Shown here: positions 1-5,698 of the stretch, piece after piece
Position numbering within the stretch: position 1 is the stretch's first letter
Layout: each line of letters opens with the position of its first letter
Source: Marinagarivorans sp. UBA5868
Lineage (GTDB): Bacteria > Pseudomonadota > Gammaproteobacteria > Pseudomonadales > Cellvibrionaceae
DNA length: 10,546 nucleotides
Assembly (NCBI GenBank): GCA_002432095.1
Contig: DJFQ01000208.1
Coordinates: forward strand, 12,441 to 22,986
Direction: 5' to 3'
Notes under the pieces: model-generated
What the model saw: the letters and a program-made list of their open reading frames with translations, nothing else
Told to the model about the DNA's origin: nothing
The model's database searches: none
Translations under genes and position numbers: made by a program

Positions 1-149
1 TCCAGGGTTTTGAGCAAAGTCGATTTTCCCGCTCCGTTGCGCCCGATGAGACAAAGACGATCACCTTTTCTGACCAACAGCGACAGGCCGTCAAAAATGA
101 CTTGTTCACCATGATGTAATTGCAGATTGTCGAGCTTGATAAGATTCAT
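1..149 (-). CDS. uup: ABC-F family ATPase, Uup-like (N-terminal fragment)
   Basis: This is the first 49 codons of a gene that leaves the window at its left edge. The protein begins MNLIKLDNLQLHHGEQVIF and carries a Walker A motif (GRNGAGKST, residues 36-44). The first nucleotide-binding domain starts right at the N terminus with no membrane segment before it, as in soluble ABC-F proteins. The wording around Walker A, with Cys-Leu-Ile before Gly-Arg-Asn, resembles E. coli Uup more than other ABC-F members. ABC-F proteins are cytoplasmic ATPases that act on ribosomes; Uup has also been linked to the precise excision of transposons. The ATG at 147-149 has no clear Shine-Dalgarno upstream. I recall the same divergent uup/slt order from Pseudomonas, which supports the name. 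The Walker B, signature motifs and second ATPase domain lie outside the window, so the subfamily is not proven. Confidence 0.85.
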   Translation of the reverse strand, partial: MNLIKLDNLQLHHGEQVIFDGLSLLVRKGDRLCLIGRNGAGKSTLLKTL

Positions 150-265
150 TGGAATAAAAAAGGAAGCAGGGTGAGTAAACCGCGAAAGTGCGCGGCATCT
201 TGCACGAATAAGAACCCAACATTCAATAATTATCGCGCTGTGCCGCTGGCAAAACTCGCAAAACT

Positions 266-280
266 CAACAAGACTTGTTG
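266..280. repeat. 15-bp perfect palindrome in the uup/slt spacer
   Basis: CAACAAG and CTTGTTG flank a single central A. Perfect 7-bp arms with a 1-bp centre are the usual shape of a dimeric repressor or activator site. It lies about 90 bp upstream of slt and 117 bp upstream of uup. The sequence shows the symmetry; binding by a regulator is inference, and I do not recognise the site. Confidence 0.4.
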
Positions 281-293
281 TGTGCGGTATCTT

Positions 294-310
294 AGCTTGC
301 GGGACAAGCT
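294..310. repeat. Short inverted repeat upstream of slt
   Basis: AGCTTG (294-299) and CAAGCT (305-310) flank the 5-nt loop CGGGA. No T-run follows on either strand, so it is not a convincing terminator. If the slt transcript starts upstream of it, this would be a small 5'-leader hairpin; otherwise it may be an operator half-site pair. It shares the CTTG/CAAG core with the palindrome at 266-280. Confidence 0.3.
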
Positions 311-371
311 TAAAGTAGTTTGTTAAGTTATCGGCTTCGCGCCCCAATCCCATTCCCAGAGTCCGTTTCTT

Positions 372-2342
372 ATGTCGTTCGTTGCTGTATTGCGTCGATT
401 TTTTTTGAGCTCCGGTATTGCCGCCTGCCTCCTGTCGCCTCCAGGGTTCGCTCAACCCACGCCAAATAAAACCGATACCGAACTTGCCAGCCACCGTTTT
501 CACTATCAAAAAGCCAAAGCTGCGCTCGCGCAAAAAAATACTAAGGCTTTCAAAGAACACATGAGCAAGCTGGGGGATTACCCGCTGCGTCAATACCTGG
601 AATTCGCGCAGTTACGCGGCAGTTTTGCGGAGTTACCGTTGGCGGGAATCGACGATTTTTTCGCAGCCTACCCTGACTCGTTTCTGGCAAGCCGTATGCG
701 CGCCAACCTTTTGCAATTCCTTGCCAGCAGGGAGAAATGGAATGATTTTAGTCGCTACTACAATGCCGAAGAGAACGCGTCACTGGAATTGTATTGCCAC
801 GCCCTCAACGCCCGTATCAAAGCTGGCGATAAAAGCGCATTCGCAGAAGTGACGCCGTTGTGGGACGTGGGCAAGTCTCAGCCCAAACCCTGCGATCCGG
901 TCTTTATCGCTTGGCGCAACGCCGGTTATCAAACCCAGGACTTGGTGTGGAGTCGTTTCAATAAGGCCATGATGCAGGGCGAAACCAGTTTTGCCCGTTA
1001 TGTGTCCAACCTGCTGACAACACTGAAACCTAAAGCCAATCTCTATCTGCAGGTTCACGCCAACCCAAAGCTGATTACTCAGCGTCAGCGTTTTCAGGAG
1101 CAGGATCTGCCCACCCAACACATCATCGCGTACGGCATCAAAAAGCTGTCGCGCACCGCGCCAAAGGACGCGCTGCAACAATGGCAGATGTATGAGGCAC
1201 AGCAGCTCTTTCCAGAAGACCTGATGCTGGACACCAAACTTGCCATCGTGCAGCGATTGATTCGCAGCGGAGAGACCGCGGAAGCGCAGTCGTTATTAAG
1301 CTATTCACACACTTTGCGCCAGGAAGACATTCTCGATGAATTACTGCGGGAAACGCTGGGCGAAGGCGACTGGGAACGACTGGCAGAAGGCCTGCTGTTG
1401 TTGGGGGACAAAAACCGAGAAAACGAGCGGTGGCGTTATTGGGCCGCACGTACCCAAGAGGTGCTCAATCGGCCTATTGAAGGTTACCCAGCTCCAGAGG
1501 TGATCTACCGAGAAGTGGCGCAAAACCGAAGCTTCTATGGTTTTCTGTCGGCGGATAAACTTCGTCAGACCTACGCCCTGGTGGATCAATCCACCCTGAT
1601 TGACGATTCCTTTCGCGCTCAAGTGGCGCAGATGCCGGCAATGCAACGTGCCCACGAACTCTGGTTGACCGGCAATATCACCGAAGCGCGCGCGGAATGG
1701 TTATATGCCTCCCGGCGCATGGATGAAAAGCAACTCGCGGCCGCAGGGCAATTAGCCCGCGACTGGGGCTGGTACAGCACCGGCATTCAGACCATGATCA
1801 ATGGCGACTTGTGGAATGAACTCACCGTCCGCTTCCCCCTCGCCTATCGTGAGGAAATTGCCAAAATTGCCCAGGATACCCAGTTGGAGCCTACCTTCAT
1901 TTATGCCATCGCTCGCCAGGAAAGTGCCTTCGATGCAGCGGCCCGGTCGCCTGTGGGCGCCATGGGTCTAATGCAGTTGATGCCACAGACCGCCATTTAC
2001 ACCGCGAAGAAATCTGGCATTAAGCACGCCAACACTAGCGATTTGCTCAAGGCAGAACACAATATGAGGCTGGGCGGCCTGTACCTTAACCACTTGCTGC
2101 AGACCTTTAACGGCAATCGCATTCTGGCGGCTGCTGCCTATAACGCCGGACCGAGCCGGGTGAACCGCTGGCTCAGCGAACAGGGTAAGGAAAAGCCAGT
2201 GGATGTTTGGATCGAAACCATTCCGTACAAAGAAACCCGCCACTATGTACAGAACGTGTTGTGCTTTTCGGTCATTTACGGCTATCGCTTGGGACAGCCC
2301 ACAATGTTTTTGTCTGAGGCGGAAGCCAAACAATATTTATAA
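372..2342 (+). CDS. slt: Soluble lytic murein transglycosylase (Slt70 family)
   Basis: This 656-residue enzyme cleaves the MurNAc-GlcNAc bond of peptidoglycan in the periplasm, forming 1,6-anhydromuropeptides during wall turnover and recycling. E. coli Slt70 has a similar length (645 residues including signal). Residues 1-27 form a signal peptide: basic Arg-Arg near the start, a hydrophobic stretch, and likely cleavage after Gly-Phe-Ala. A long alpha-helical region (about 35-480) matches the ring-shaped superhelical U and L domains. The SLT domain (about 500-625) has the catalytic Glu517 in ARQESAF, then GAMGLMQLMP, the AYNAG motif near residue 590, and IETIPYKETRHYV near 615, all diagnostic of family 1 lytic transglycosylases. 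The ATG at 372 gives an intact signal peptide, but its ribosome binding site is weak (CAGAG). The next gene begins 27 bp downstream on the same strand and may be cotranscribed. Confidence 0.95.
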   Translation: MSFVAVLRRFFLSSGIAACLLSPPGFAQPTPNKTDTELASHRFHYQKAKAALAQKNTKAFKEHMSKLGDYPLRQYLEFAQLRGSFAELPLAGIDDFFAAYPDSFLASRMRANLLQFLASREKWNDFSRYYNAEENASLELYCHALNARIKAGDKSAFAEVTPLWDVGKSQPKPCDPVFIAWRNAGYQTQDLVWSRFNKAMMQGETSFARYVSNLLTTLKPKANLYLQVHANPKLITQRQRFQEQDLPTQHIIAYGIKKLSRTAPKDALQQWQMYEAQQLFPEDLMLDTKLAIVQRLIRSGETAEAQSLLSYSHTLRQEDILDELLRETLGEGDWERLAEGLLLLGDKNRENERWRYWAARTQEVLNRPIEGYPAPEVIYREVAQNRSFYGFLSADKLRQTYALVDQSTLIDDSFRAQVAQMPAMQRAHELWLTGNITEARAEWLYASRRMDEKQLAAAGQLARDWGWYSTGIQTMINGDLWNELTVRFPLAYREEIAKIAQDTQLEPTFIYAIARQESAFDAAARSPVGAMGLMQLMPQTAIYTAKKSGIKHANTSDLLKAEHNMRLGGLYLNHLLQTFNGNRILAAAAYNAGPSRVNRWLSEQGKEKPVDVWIETIPYKETRHYVQNVLCFSVIYGYRLGQPTMFLSEAEAKQYL

Positions 2343-2369
2343 ATCTTTAAAAAATTGGGGAAGGATCTT

Positions 2370-2936
2370 ATGGAGCCAACTCCGGCGAGCGGTTTAACCC
2401 CAAACGACTGGTCACATGTACGCGAGACCATCAACATGTTGTGTCTCGCAGTTTGCCAAATCGAAGCAACACTGACCGACAGCAACAGCGCCGTTGATGT
2501 CCTAACCCAATCCTTCACCCGCCTTGCCGAACACTCGGACTCCGTCGCCCGGGAATTACAGAATATTCAGCGAGTGGAGGACCTCAACGCTTTCAAGCGG
2601 GACATTTTCGATACTTCAAAGGAAATGTCAGCCAACGTTGGTGCGTCAATACAGGCCTTTCAGTTTTATGATCGTGTCTGCCAAAGGCTTGATCATGTAG
2701 CCCGTGGGTTGGAGCGAGTGTCTGCCCTTATGGACGATCATGTGCAGATTAACGACCCAAAAGCTTGGCGCAGGGTTCAAGAATCTGTGCGGGAGAGTTA
2801 TACGATGGACGCTGAGCGCATTATGTTTGAATTCATCATGCGCGGAGGCTCAGTCCGCGACGCGCTACAGATTTATCGCCATCACTTCGAGCAAACTGAC
2901 GTCGGTGATGAGCGCGATGACGTCCAGCTGTTCTAG
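2370..2936 (+). CDS. Small helical protein with CheZ-like D-x-x-x-Q motif
   Basis: The protein has 188 residues and is almost wholly alpha-helical by composition, with no signal peptide or membrane segment. The ATG at 2370 is preceded by GGGGAAGG with good spacing; a TTG 15 bp upstream is in frame but overlaps that site, so I reject it. In the middle lies FQFYDRVCQRLDHV (residues 97-110). Asp101 and Gln105 have the same spacing as the catalytic Asp143 and Gln147 of E. coli CheZ (Asp-Leu-Thr-Gly-Gln), which removes phosphate from CheY. The tail ends DERDDVQLF, an acidic stretch closed by Leu-Phe, reminiscent of the CheY-binding tail of CheZ (VDDLLDSLGF). This suggests a CheZ-like phosphatase of a receiver protein, but overall similarity to CheZ is low and the protein is shorter. 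No chemotaxis genes are in view. It lies 27 bp after slt, and its stop codon falls in a 17-bp tandem repeat. Confidence 0.75.
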   Translation: MEPTPASGLTPNDWSHVRETINMLCLAVCQIEATLTDSNSAVDVLTQSFTRLAEHSDSVARELQNIQRVEDLNAFKRDIFDTSKEMSANVGASIQAFQFYDRVCQRLDHVARGLERVSALMDDHVQINDPKAWRRVQESVRESYTMDAERIMFEFIMRGGSVRDALQIYRHHFEQTDVGDERDDVQLF

Positions 2937-2971
2937 ATGGAAAGCTGTTCTAGAGGTAAAGCTGTTCTAAA
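2926..2971. repeat. Three-copy 17-bp tandem repeat at convergent gene ends
   Basis: The core AGCTGTTCTAGA occurs at 2926-2937 and 2943-2954, and as AGCTGTTCTAAA at 2960-2971, with an exact period of 17 bp. The first copy encodes the last residues (Leu-Phe) and TAG stop of the CheZ-like protein. The third copy holds, on the opposite strand, the TAG stop of the glutaredoxin-like gene (2967-2969). The unit is not a multiple of three, so copies fall in different frames. Replication slippage is the simplest origin. No terminator hairpin separates the two convergent genes. Confidence 0.85.
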
Positions 2972-3212
2972 CGAACTGCGACAGCCAATTCTGTAGATCC
3001 GCCTGATTGAATGGCCAACCGATTTCCGCTCCCGAAATAGGCTCTACCACTACCGGTATCCGCACCGCGTAACGTTCCATCAAGTCTTCCGAATCGACTA
3101 TTTCTGTCCACTGCCATTGCAGATTGATCCGAGTTTGCGCCTCCCGCAGTTGTTCTTCTGCCAGTTCGCACAGGTGACAGCCAGCGGTGGAATACAAGGT
3201 AAGGGAAATCAT
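2967..3212 (-). CDS. Glutaredoxin-like thiol-disulfide protein
   Basis: This small cytoplasmic protein of 81 residues begins MISLTLYSTAGCHLCELAEE. It has a CxxC redox centre (Cys12-His-Leu-Cys15) after the first beta strand, and an Ile-Pro-Val-Val segment that supplies the cis-proline typical of thioredoxin folds. Length and layout fit the short glutaredoxin-like family (DUF836 type), whose substrates are mostly unknown. I chose the ATG at 3210-3212 because AAGGCGG sits at a workable distance upstream and the protein then starts directly at the first strand. An in-frame ATG at 3225-3227 would add five residues (MKAVS) but lacks a ribosome binding site. The chosen site lies in the 3' arm of a hairpin (3218-3237), so translation may be structure-limited. 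It is last in a minus-strand run with the 3277-4569 gene and converges on the CheZ-like gene. Confidence 0.85.
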   Translation of the reverse strand: MISLTLYSTAGCHLCELAEEQLREAQTRINLQWQWTEIVDSEDLMERYAVRIPVVVEPISGAEIGWPFNQADLQNWLSQFV

Positions 3213-3217
3213 AGAAA

Positions 3218-3237
3218 CCGCCTTCATTGGAAGGCGG
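3218..3237 (-). promoter_or_regulatory. Hairpin enclosing the glutaredoxin gene ribosome binding site
   Basis: Perfect 7-bp arms CCGCCTT (3218-3224) and AAGGCGG (3231-3237) flank a 6-nt loop. In the minus-strand transcript the AAGGCGG arm that serves as ribosome binding site for the ATG at 3212 would be paired. The hairpin is followed by GTTTCT, which is too short a U-run for a confident intrinsic terminator of the upstream gene. It could weaken translation, stop some transcripts, or both. The structure is seen directly; its role is inferred. Confidence 0.5.
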
Positions 3238-3276
3238 GCATTTAACCAAGCCTATCGGAAATCGTCCAGGCGGTGG

Positions 3277-4569
3277 TTATTCCAGCAGTGCGCGAGCGGC
3301 GGGCGCGAGTAAAACGGATTGAGGTTTATGAGGCTGATTATTCGCAACCCAATCAAGCAAATCCGCGACGAGACTACGGGGCTGCCCCATACGCTCAGCA
3401 AGATCGCCGGCCCGCATGACACTTTCCACAAAGCCGCCAAGCCCAGGATTCGCATCGCGGCCAGGTGCGTAAACAGGTTGGTTATCCGCAATCTTGGTCT
3501 GGGCCATTTCCGTTTTGCTCATGCTCAAGGCCAAATCAAATGACGCGATTTCGCTCCGATCAAACGACATCTCCGTTGCCAAATCAAAGGCGCGGCCCAA
3601 ATCTCCCTGGAAAAATTGCTCTGATATTGTGCCCACTTGGCTCAATAGATCGTTCAGCGCACGCAATTCACCCTCGTCGAGCTCACCCTCTACCGAAAAT
3701 TGCAGACTGGTGCTCTGACTTCCCTGGCGACTGAGCGATGCGCTCATCCCGTCGCGACCTTCGCCGTAGGCGAACTGTGATACTCCGTTGCGATCAGCCG
3801 ACATCTTAATGGTGACGGCATCACCATCAGCTGTGCGCAGTTTTAGTGAAAAATCCCGGTCTTCCTTAACGCCATACGCATAGGACTGGGTTTGTGAGGT
3901 GCCACGGGCGCGTCCGAGATGTTCATAGGTAGTGTTAGCCTTCATCGCCTGCTGATATTGCTCAATGATCTGCACATCCCGCAACACGGCTGACAGCAAT
4001 GTCTTGCCAGGTTCGAGCCGGGGAATGGAAGCAAGCAAAGCTGGAGGTGTGGTTACCGGAGCGGCAGCAACTTCTTTCGGCTGCTCGGCCATCGGCACAT
4101 CGAAGTCGATACCAAGTTCATCCGCCAACTTCTGGATACCGGCGAGCACTTGTGAACGAGTGCCCTCGATGTCGCCACGGATCTGATCGTCCAACAATCC
4201 CATTTCAGAGAGCTGAGAAAAAGCGTCGCTGTAACCCTCCTCAAAGCCCTTCAGCCCGGCCTGCAAACGGCTTTTGAGTTCATCTGCCGATGCGCCATCG
4301 GCAACATCCCGACGAAGTTGGGCATCGATAAAGGTCAAAATGGACTTGGCAAAGGGGTTCGCGGAGTCAGTCGCTTCAACAGCCCTATAGGCCTGTACCC
4401 CATCGGTTCCACTAAGACTAGGGCCCGCGCTGTGACCACGCACCTCCACCTGTTGCGTACGGGAATAGGTTTCCGTTACAGACACCTGAACCGAAACATC
4501 TTGCCGCGCGCTGACTCGCGACTGCCCAAAGGAAGGCGGTAATGGTTGCGCAGTAACTGGTGAAAGCAT
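3277..4569 (-). CDS. Uncharacterised protein, possibly DUF5610-containing
   Basis: I do not recognise a defined function for this 430-residue protein. The ATG at 4567-4569 has an ideal GGAGG five bases upstream; an in-frame GTG 21 bp earlier would place that site inside the gene, so I reject it. There is no signal peptide or membrane segment. The N terminus is low-complexity, rich in Ser, Gln and Val. A helical region about 70-150 (FAKSILTFIDAQL through LADELGIDF) resembles what I recall of DUF5610; this is a tentative match from memory. Residues about 230-300 look beta-rich and polar (repeated Ser-Gln-Phe patterns), followed by an acidic helical stretch (ELDEGELRALNDLL) and a helical C terminus. 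The gene lies 72 bp after the FHA gene and 64 bp before the glutaredoxin-like gene on the same strand. Cotranscription with the FHA gene is possible, but a strong hairpin intervenes. Confidence 0.8.
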   Translation of the reverse strand: MLSPVTAQPLPPSFGQSRVSARQDVSVQVSVTETYSRTQQVEVRGHSAGPSLSGTDGVQAYRAVEATDSANPFAKSILTFIDAQLRRDVADGASADELKSRLQAGLKGFEEGYSDAFSQLSEMGLLDDQIRGDIEGTRSQVLAGIQKLADELGIDFDVPMAEQPKEVAAAPVTTPPALLASIPRLEPGKTLLSAVLRDVQIIEQYQQAMKANTTYEHLGRARGTSQTQSYAYGVKEDRDFSLKLRTADGDAVTIKMSADRNGVSQFAYGEGRDGMSASLSRQGSQSTSLQFSVEGELDEGELRALNDLLSQVGTISEQFFQGDLGRAFDLATEMSFDRSEIASFDLALSMSKTEMAQTKIADNQPVYAPGRDANPGLGGFVESVMRAGDLAERMGQPRSLVADLLDWVANNQPHKPQSVLLAPAARALLE

Positions 4570-4641
4570 ATGAACCTCCGAAGCTAACACCAGGTTATCG
4601 GCGGGGAGCCACCATACTTGAGCCGATTAGGCAGGAGAATG

Positions 4642-5502
4642 CTAAACGGTAAAGTACAGAATAGCAGCCGCCGTCAGAACGACGGCGGCGGCTATTCCCA
4701 ACCAAACCAAACTGGCATCAGGAGCCGGCGGGATAGCGGCGTCTGACTGCTTGATCTCACGCAGACCCTTTGCCTTAAGCGCTGCCCCCTGGTTCGGCGA
4801 ACCGCCCGGCCGGGGAGATAGTATCTGCGGATGCACTGAGATAGCCGGACGAATAGAGGTTTTGTCATGCTCCAATTCTTCATCAGCTGCTGCACCCCGC
4901 ACAGTAAAAACCAGCGTATCAAACGCGAGTTCATCGCCGCCGCGTACCTGAGCGCGTTCCACTTGGCGACCATTCAGAAAAGTGCCATTGGCAGATCCCA
5001 AGTCCTCCACCCAAAGTGCGCCATCCTCAAAAAATAACCGGGCATGACGGCGCGAGAGATGAGCCACCGCCAGACTGAGATCGCATTCACGAGCGCGGCC
5101 GACAATCATGTCTTTTTCGACCAGAAACAACTTATTGGCGAGTGCGGTACTTTTGCTCTGCAAAGCCCAGGAAATAAGCGGCGCCGGCACGATACGCTCG
5201 ACCGAAGGCCGCTCCCGCTTTGGGTCCACAATCTTCAACGAATATTCACCTATCTGCAGCAAGGTCCCATGCTCAAGGTAAGTTTGGTCAAATACCCTCA
5301 ACCCGTTGATTAACACGGAAGCATCATTTTCCGTAGGGCAAATGAAAACCTGCTCGCCGTTGACCAAGAGCTCGGCATGGAGTGATTTGATTGAAGGGTG
5401 GGTAAGCGTGATGTGGCAACCTGGCCCACTGCCGATAATGTAACGTTCCTCTACCAGCCAGATTGGGGGTTTTTCGGTACCGATAAACCTCAGTTGCAAC
5501 AT
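4642..5502 (-). CDS. Tandem FHA-domain, C-terminal tail-anchored protein
   Basis: This 286-residue protein binds phosphothreonine peptides through forkhead-associated domains. FHA domain 2 (about 125-205) is canonical: GR at 135-136, Ser150 and His153 in LSRRHARL, and SANGTFLNG at 170-178. FHA domain 1 (about 15-95) is degenerate: it has Gly-Ser-Gly in place of Gly-Arg, keeps a Ser-x-x-His, but has ASVLINGLRV where the Asn-Gly-Thr turn is expected, so it probably does not bind phosphopeptide. A Pro/Gly-rich linker leads to one C-terminal membrane helix (264-284) that ends three residues before the stop, so the FHA domains should face the cytoplasm. I prefer the ATG at 5500-5502; a GTG at 5515-5517 would add five residues, and neither has a good Shine-Dalgarno. 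It is divergent from a PP2C phosphatase, a common pairing in Ser/Thr phosphorylation signalling. No Ser/Thr kinase is in view. Confidence 0.88.
   Translation of the reverse strand: MLQLRFIGTEKPPIWLVEERYIIGSGPGCHITLTHPSIKSLHAELLVNGEQVFICPTENDASVLINGLRVFDQTYLEHGTLLQIGEYSLKIVDPKRERPSVERIVPAPLISWALQSKSTALANKLFLVEKDMIVGRARECDLSLAVAHLSRRHARLFFEDGALWVEDLGSANGTFLNGRQVERAQVRGGDELAFDTLVFTVRGAAADEELEHDKTSIRPAISVHPQILSPRPGGSPNQGAALKAKGLREIKQSDAAIPPAPDASLVWLGIAAAVVLTAAAILYFTV
4660..4696 (-). promoter_or_regulatory. 16-bp near-perfect stem-loop in the 3' end of the FHA gene
   Basis: Arms AATAGCAGCCGCCGTC (4660-4675) and GACGGCGGCGGCTATT (4681-4696) pair at 15 of 16 positions around a 5-nt loop. The stem is GC-rich and lies within the codons of the C-terminal membrane helix, ending 15 bp before the stop codon. 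In the minus-strand transcript it is followed by CTGTACTTTACC, so there is no proper U-tract. It may be an attenuator or an RNA stability element between the FHA gene and the 3277-4569 gene. Alternatively it is a by-product of Ala and Val codons in a symmetric helix. Confidence 0.55.
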
Positions 5503-5660
5503 TAGGAGAGCATCCACACAGGATTGTTTTGCGTTTGACTTTATATCAAACTCCCCGGCGCACCAATAGGAATGTCACACTCTATCGCTCCTGTCCGCGA
5601 CACGCTGAATCATTTCGGTTAGTCTAAAATTTCTTTATCGAATGGAAAGTAAGGACCCTT
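5503..5660. promoter_or_regulatory. Divergent FHA/PP2C intergenic region
   Basis: This 158-bp spacer must carry the promoters of both divergent genes. TAAAAT at 5625-5630 could be a -10 box for the phosphatase gene, but no matching -35 sits 16-18 bp upstream. A 19-bp inverted repeat lies near the FHA gene (5533-5551). AAGGA at 5651-5655 is a strong Shine-Dalgarno for the ATG at 5661. No further gene is apparent. Confidence 0.45.
5533..5551. repeat. Operator-like inverted repeat upstream of the FHA gene
   Basis: GTTTGA and TCAAAC flank the 7-bp AT-rich centre CTTTATA. The whole element lies 31-49 bp upstream of the chosen FHA start, where it could overlap a promoter reading leftward. The symmetry is visible; regulator identity and function are unknown. 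Confidence 0.3.
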
Positions 5661-5690
5661 ATGTCGGGTAGAAACTACAATGTCAGGTAG
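5661..5690 (+). CDS. 9-codon upstream ORF overlapping the PP2C start
   Basis: The first copy of the duplicated start region reads MSGRNYNVR and ends at TAG (5688-5690), inside the second copy. AAGGA (5651-5655) is five bases before this ATG, the ideal distance, while the true phosphatase ATG at 5680 is 24 bases from it. Ribosomes should start mainly here and finish 8 bases past the phosphatase ATG, so phosphatase synthesis would depend on restart or on weak direct initiation. The peptide itself is unlikely to have a function; its role would be as a translational brake. The sequence layout is direct; translation is inferred. Confidence 0.45.
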   Translation: MSGRNYNVR

Positions 5691-5698
5691 AAACTACA
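5661..5698 (+). repeat. 19-bp tandem duplication over the PP2C start codon
   Basis: ATGTCGGGTAGAAACTACA (5661-5679) is followed directly by ATGTCAGGTAGAAACTACA (5680-5698), with one difference in 19. Each copy holds a start codon and the first codons of the phosphatase. Since 19 is not a multiple of three, the two ATGs are in different frames. Confidence 0.95.

Larger units (their letters stand above)
150..371. promoter_or_regulatory. Divergent uup/slt intergenic region
   Basis: This 222-bp spacer must hold the promoters for both divergent genes. It contains a 15-bp perfect palindrome (266-280), a short stem-loop (294-310) and a direct repeat of CAAAACTC just before the palindrome (about 250-266). 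I found no convincing -35/-10 pair in either direction and assign no exact promoter. An open frame that crosses most of the spacer on the plus strand begins inside uup and has no protein-like features, so I do not call it a gene. Confidence 0.5.

Noticed and set aside
120..326. 68-codon plus-strand open frame in the uup/slt spacer
   Set aside because: It begins inside the uup coding sequence on the other strand, has no ribosome binding site and encodes a Lys/Cys-rich sequence without family features.
1138..1449. Minus-strand open frames inside slt (also 780-1181, 1341-1655, 1968-2333)
   Set aside because: They are antisense shadows of a gene with complete Slt70 features and show no domains or ribosome binding sites.
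4569..4590. GTG at 4588-4590 as the start of the 3277-4569 gene
   Set aside because: The GGAGG directly before the ATG at 4569 fits that start; the GTG would bury it in coding sequence.
4597..4627. ATCGGC/GCCGAT inverted repeat between the FHA gene and the 3277-4569 gene
   Set aside because: Six-base arms with a 19-nt loop are expected fairly often by chance, and no T-run follows on either strand.
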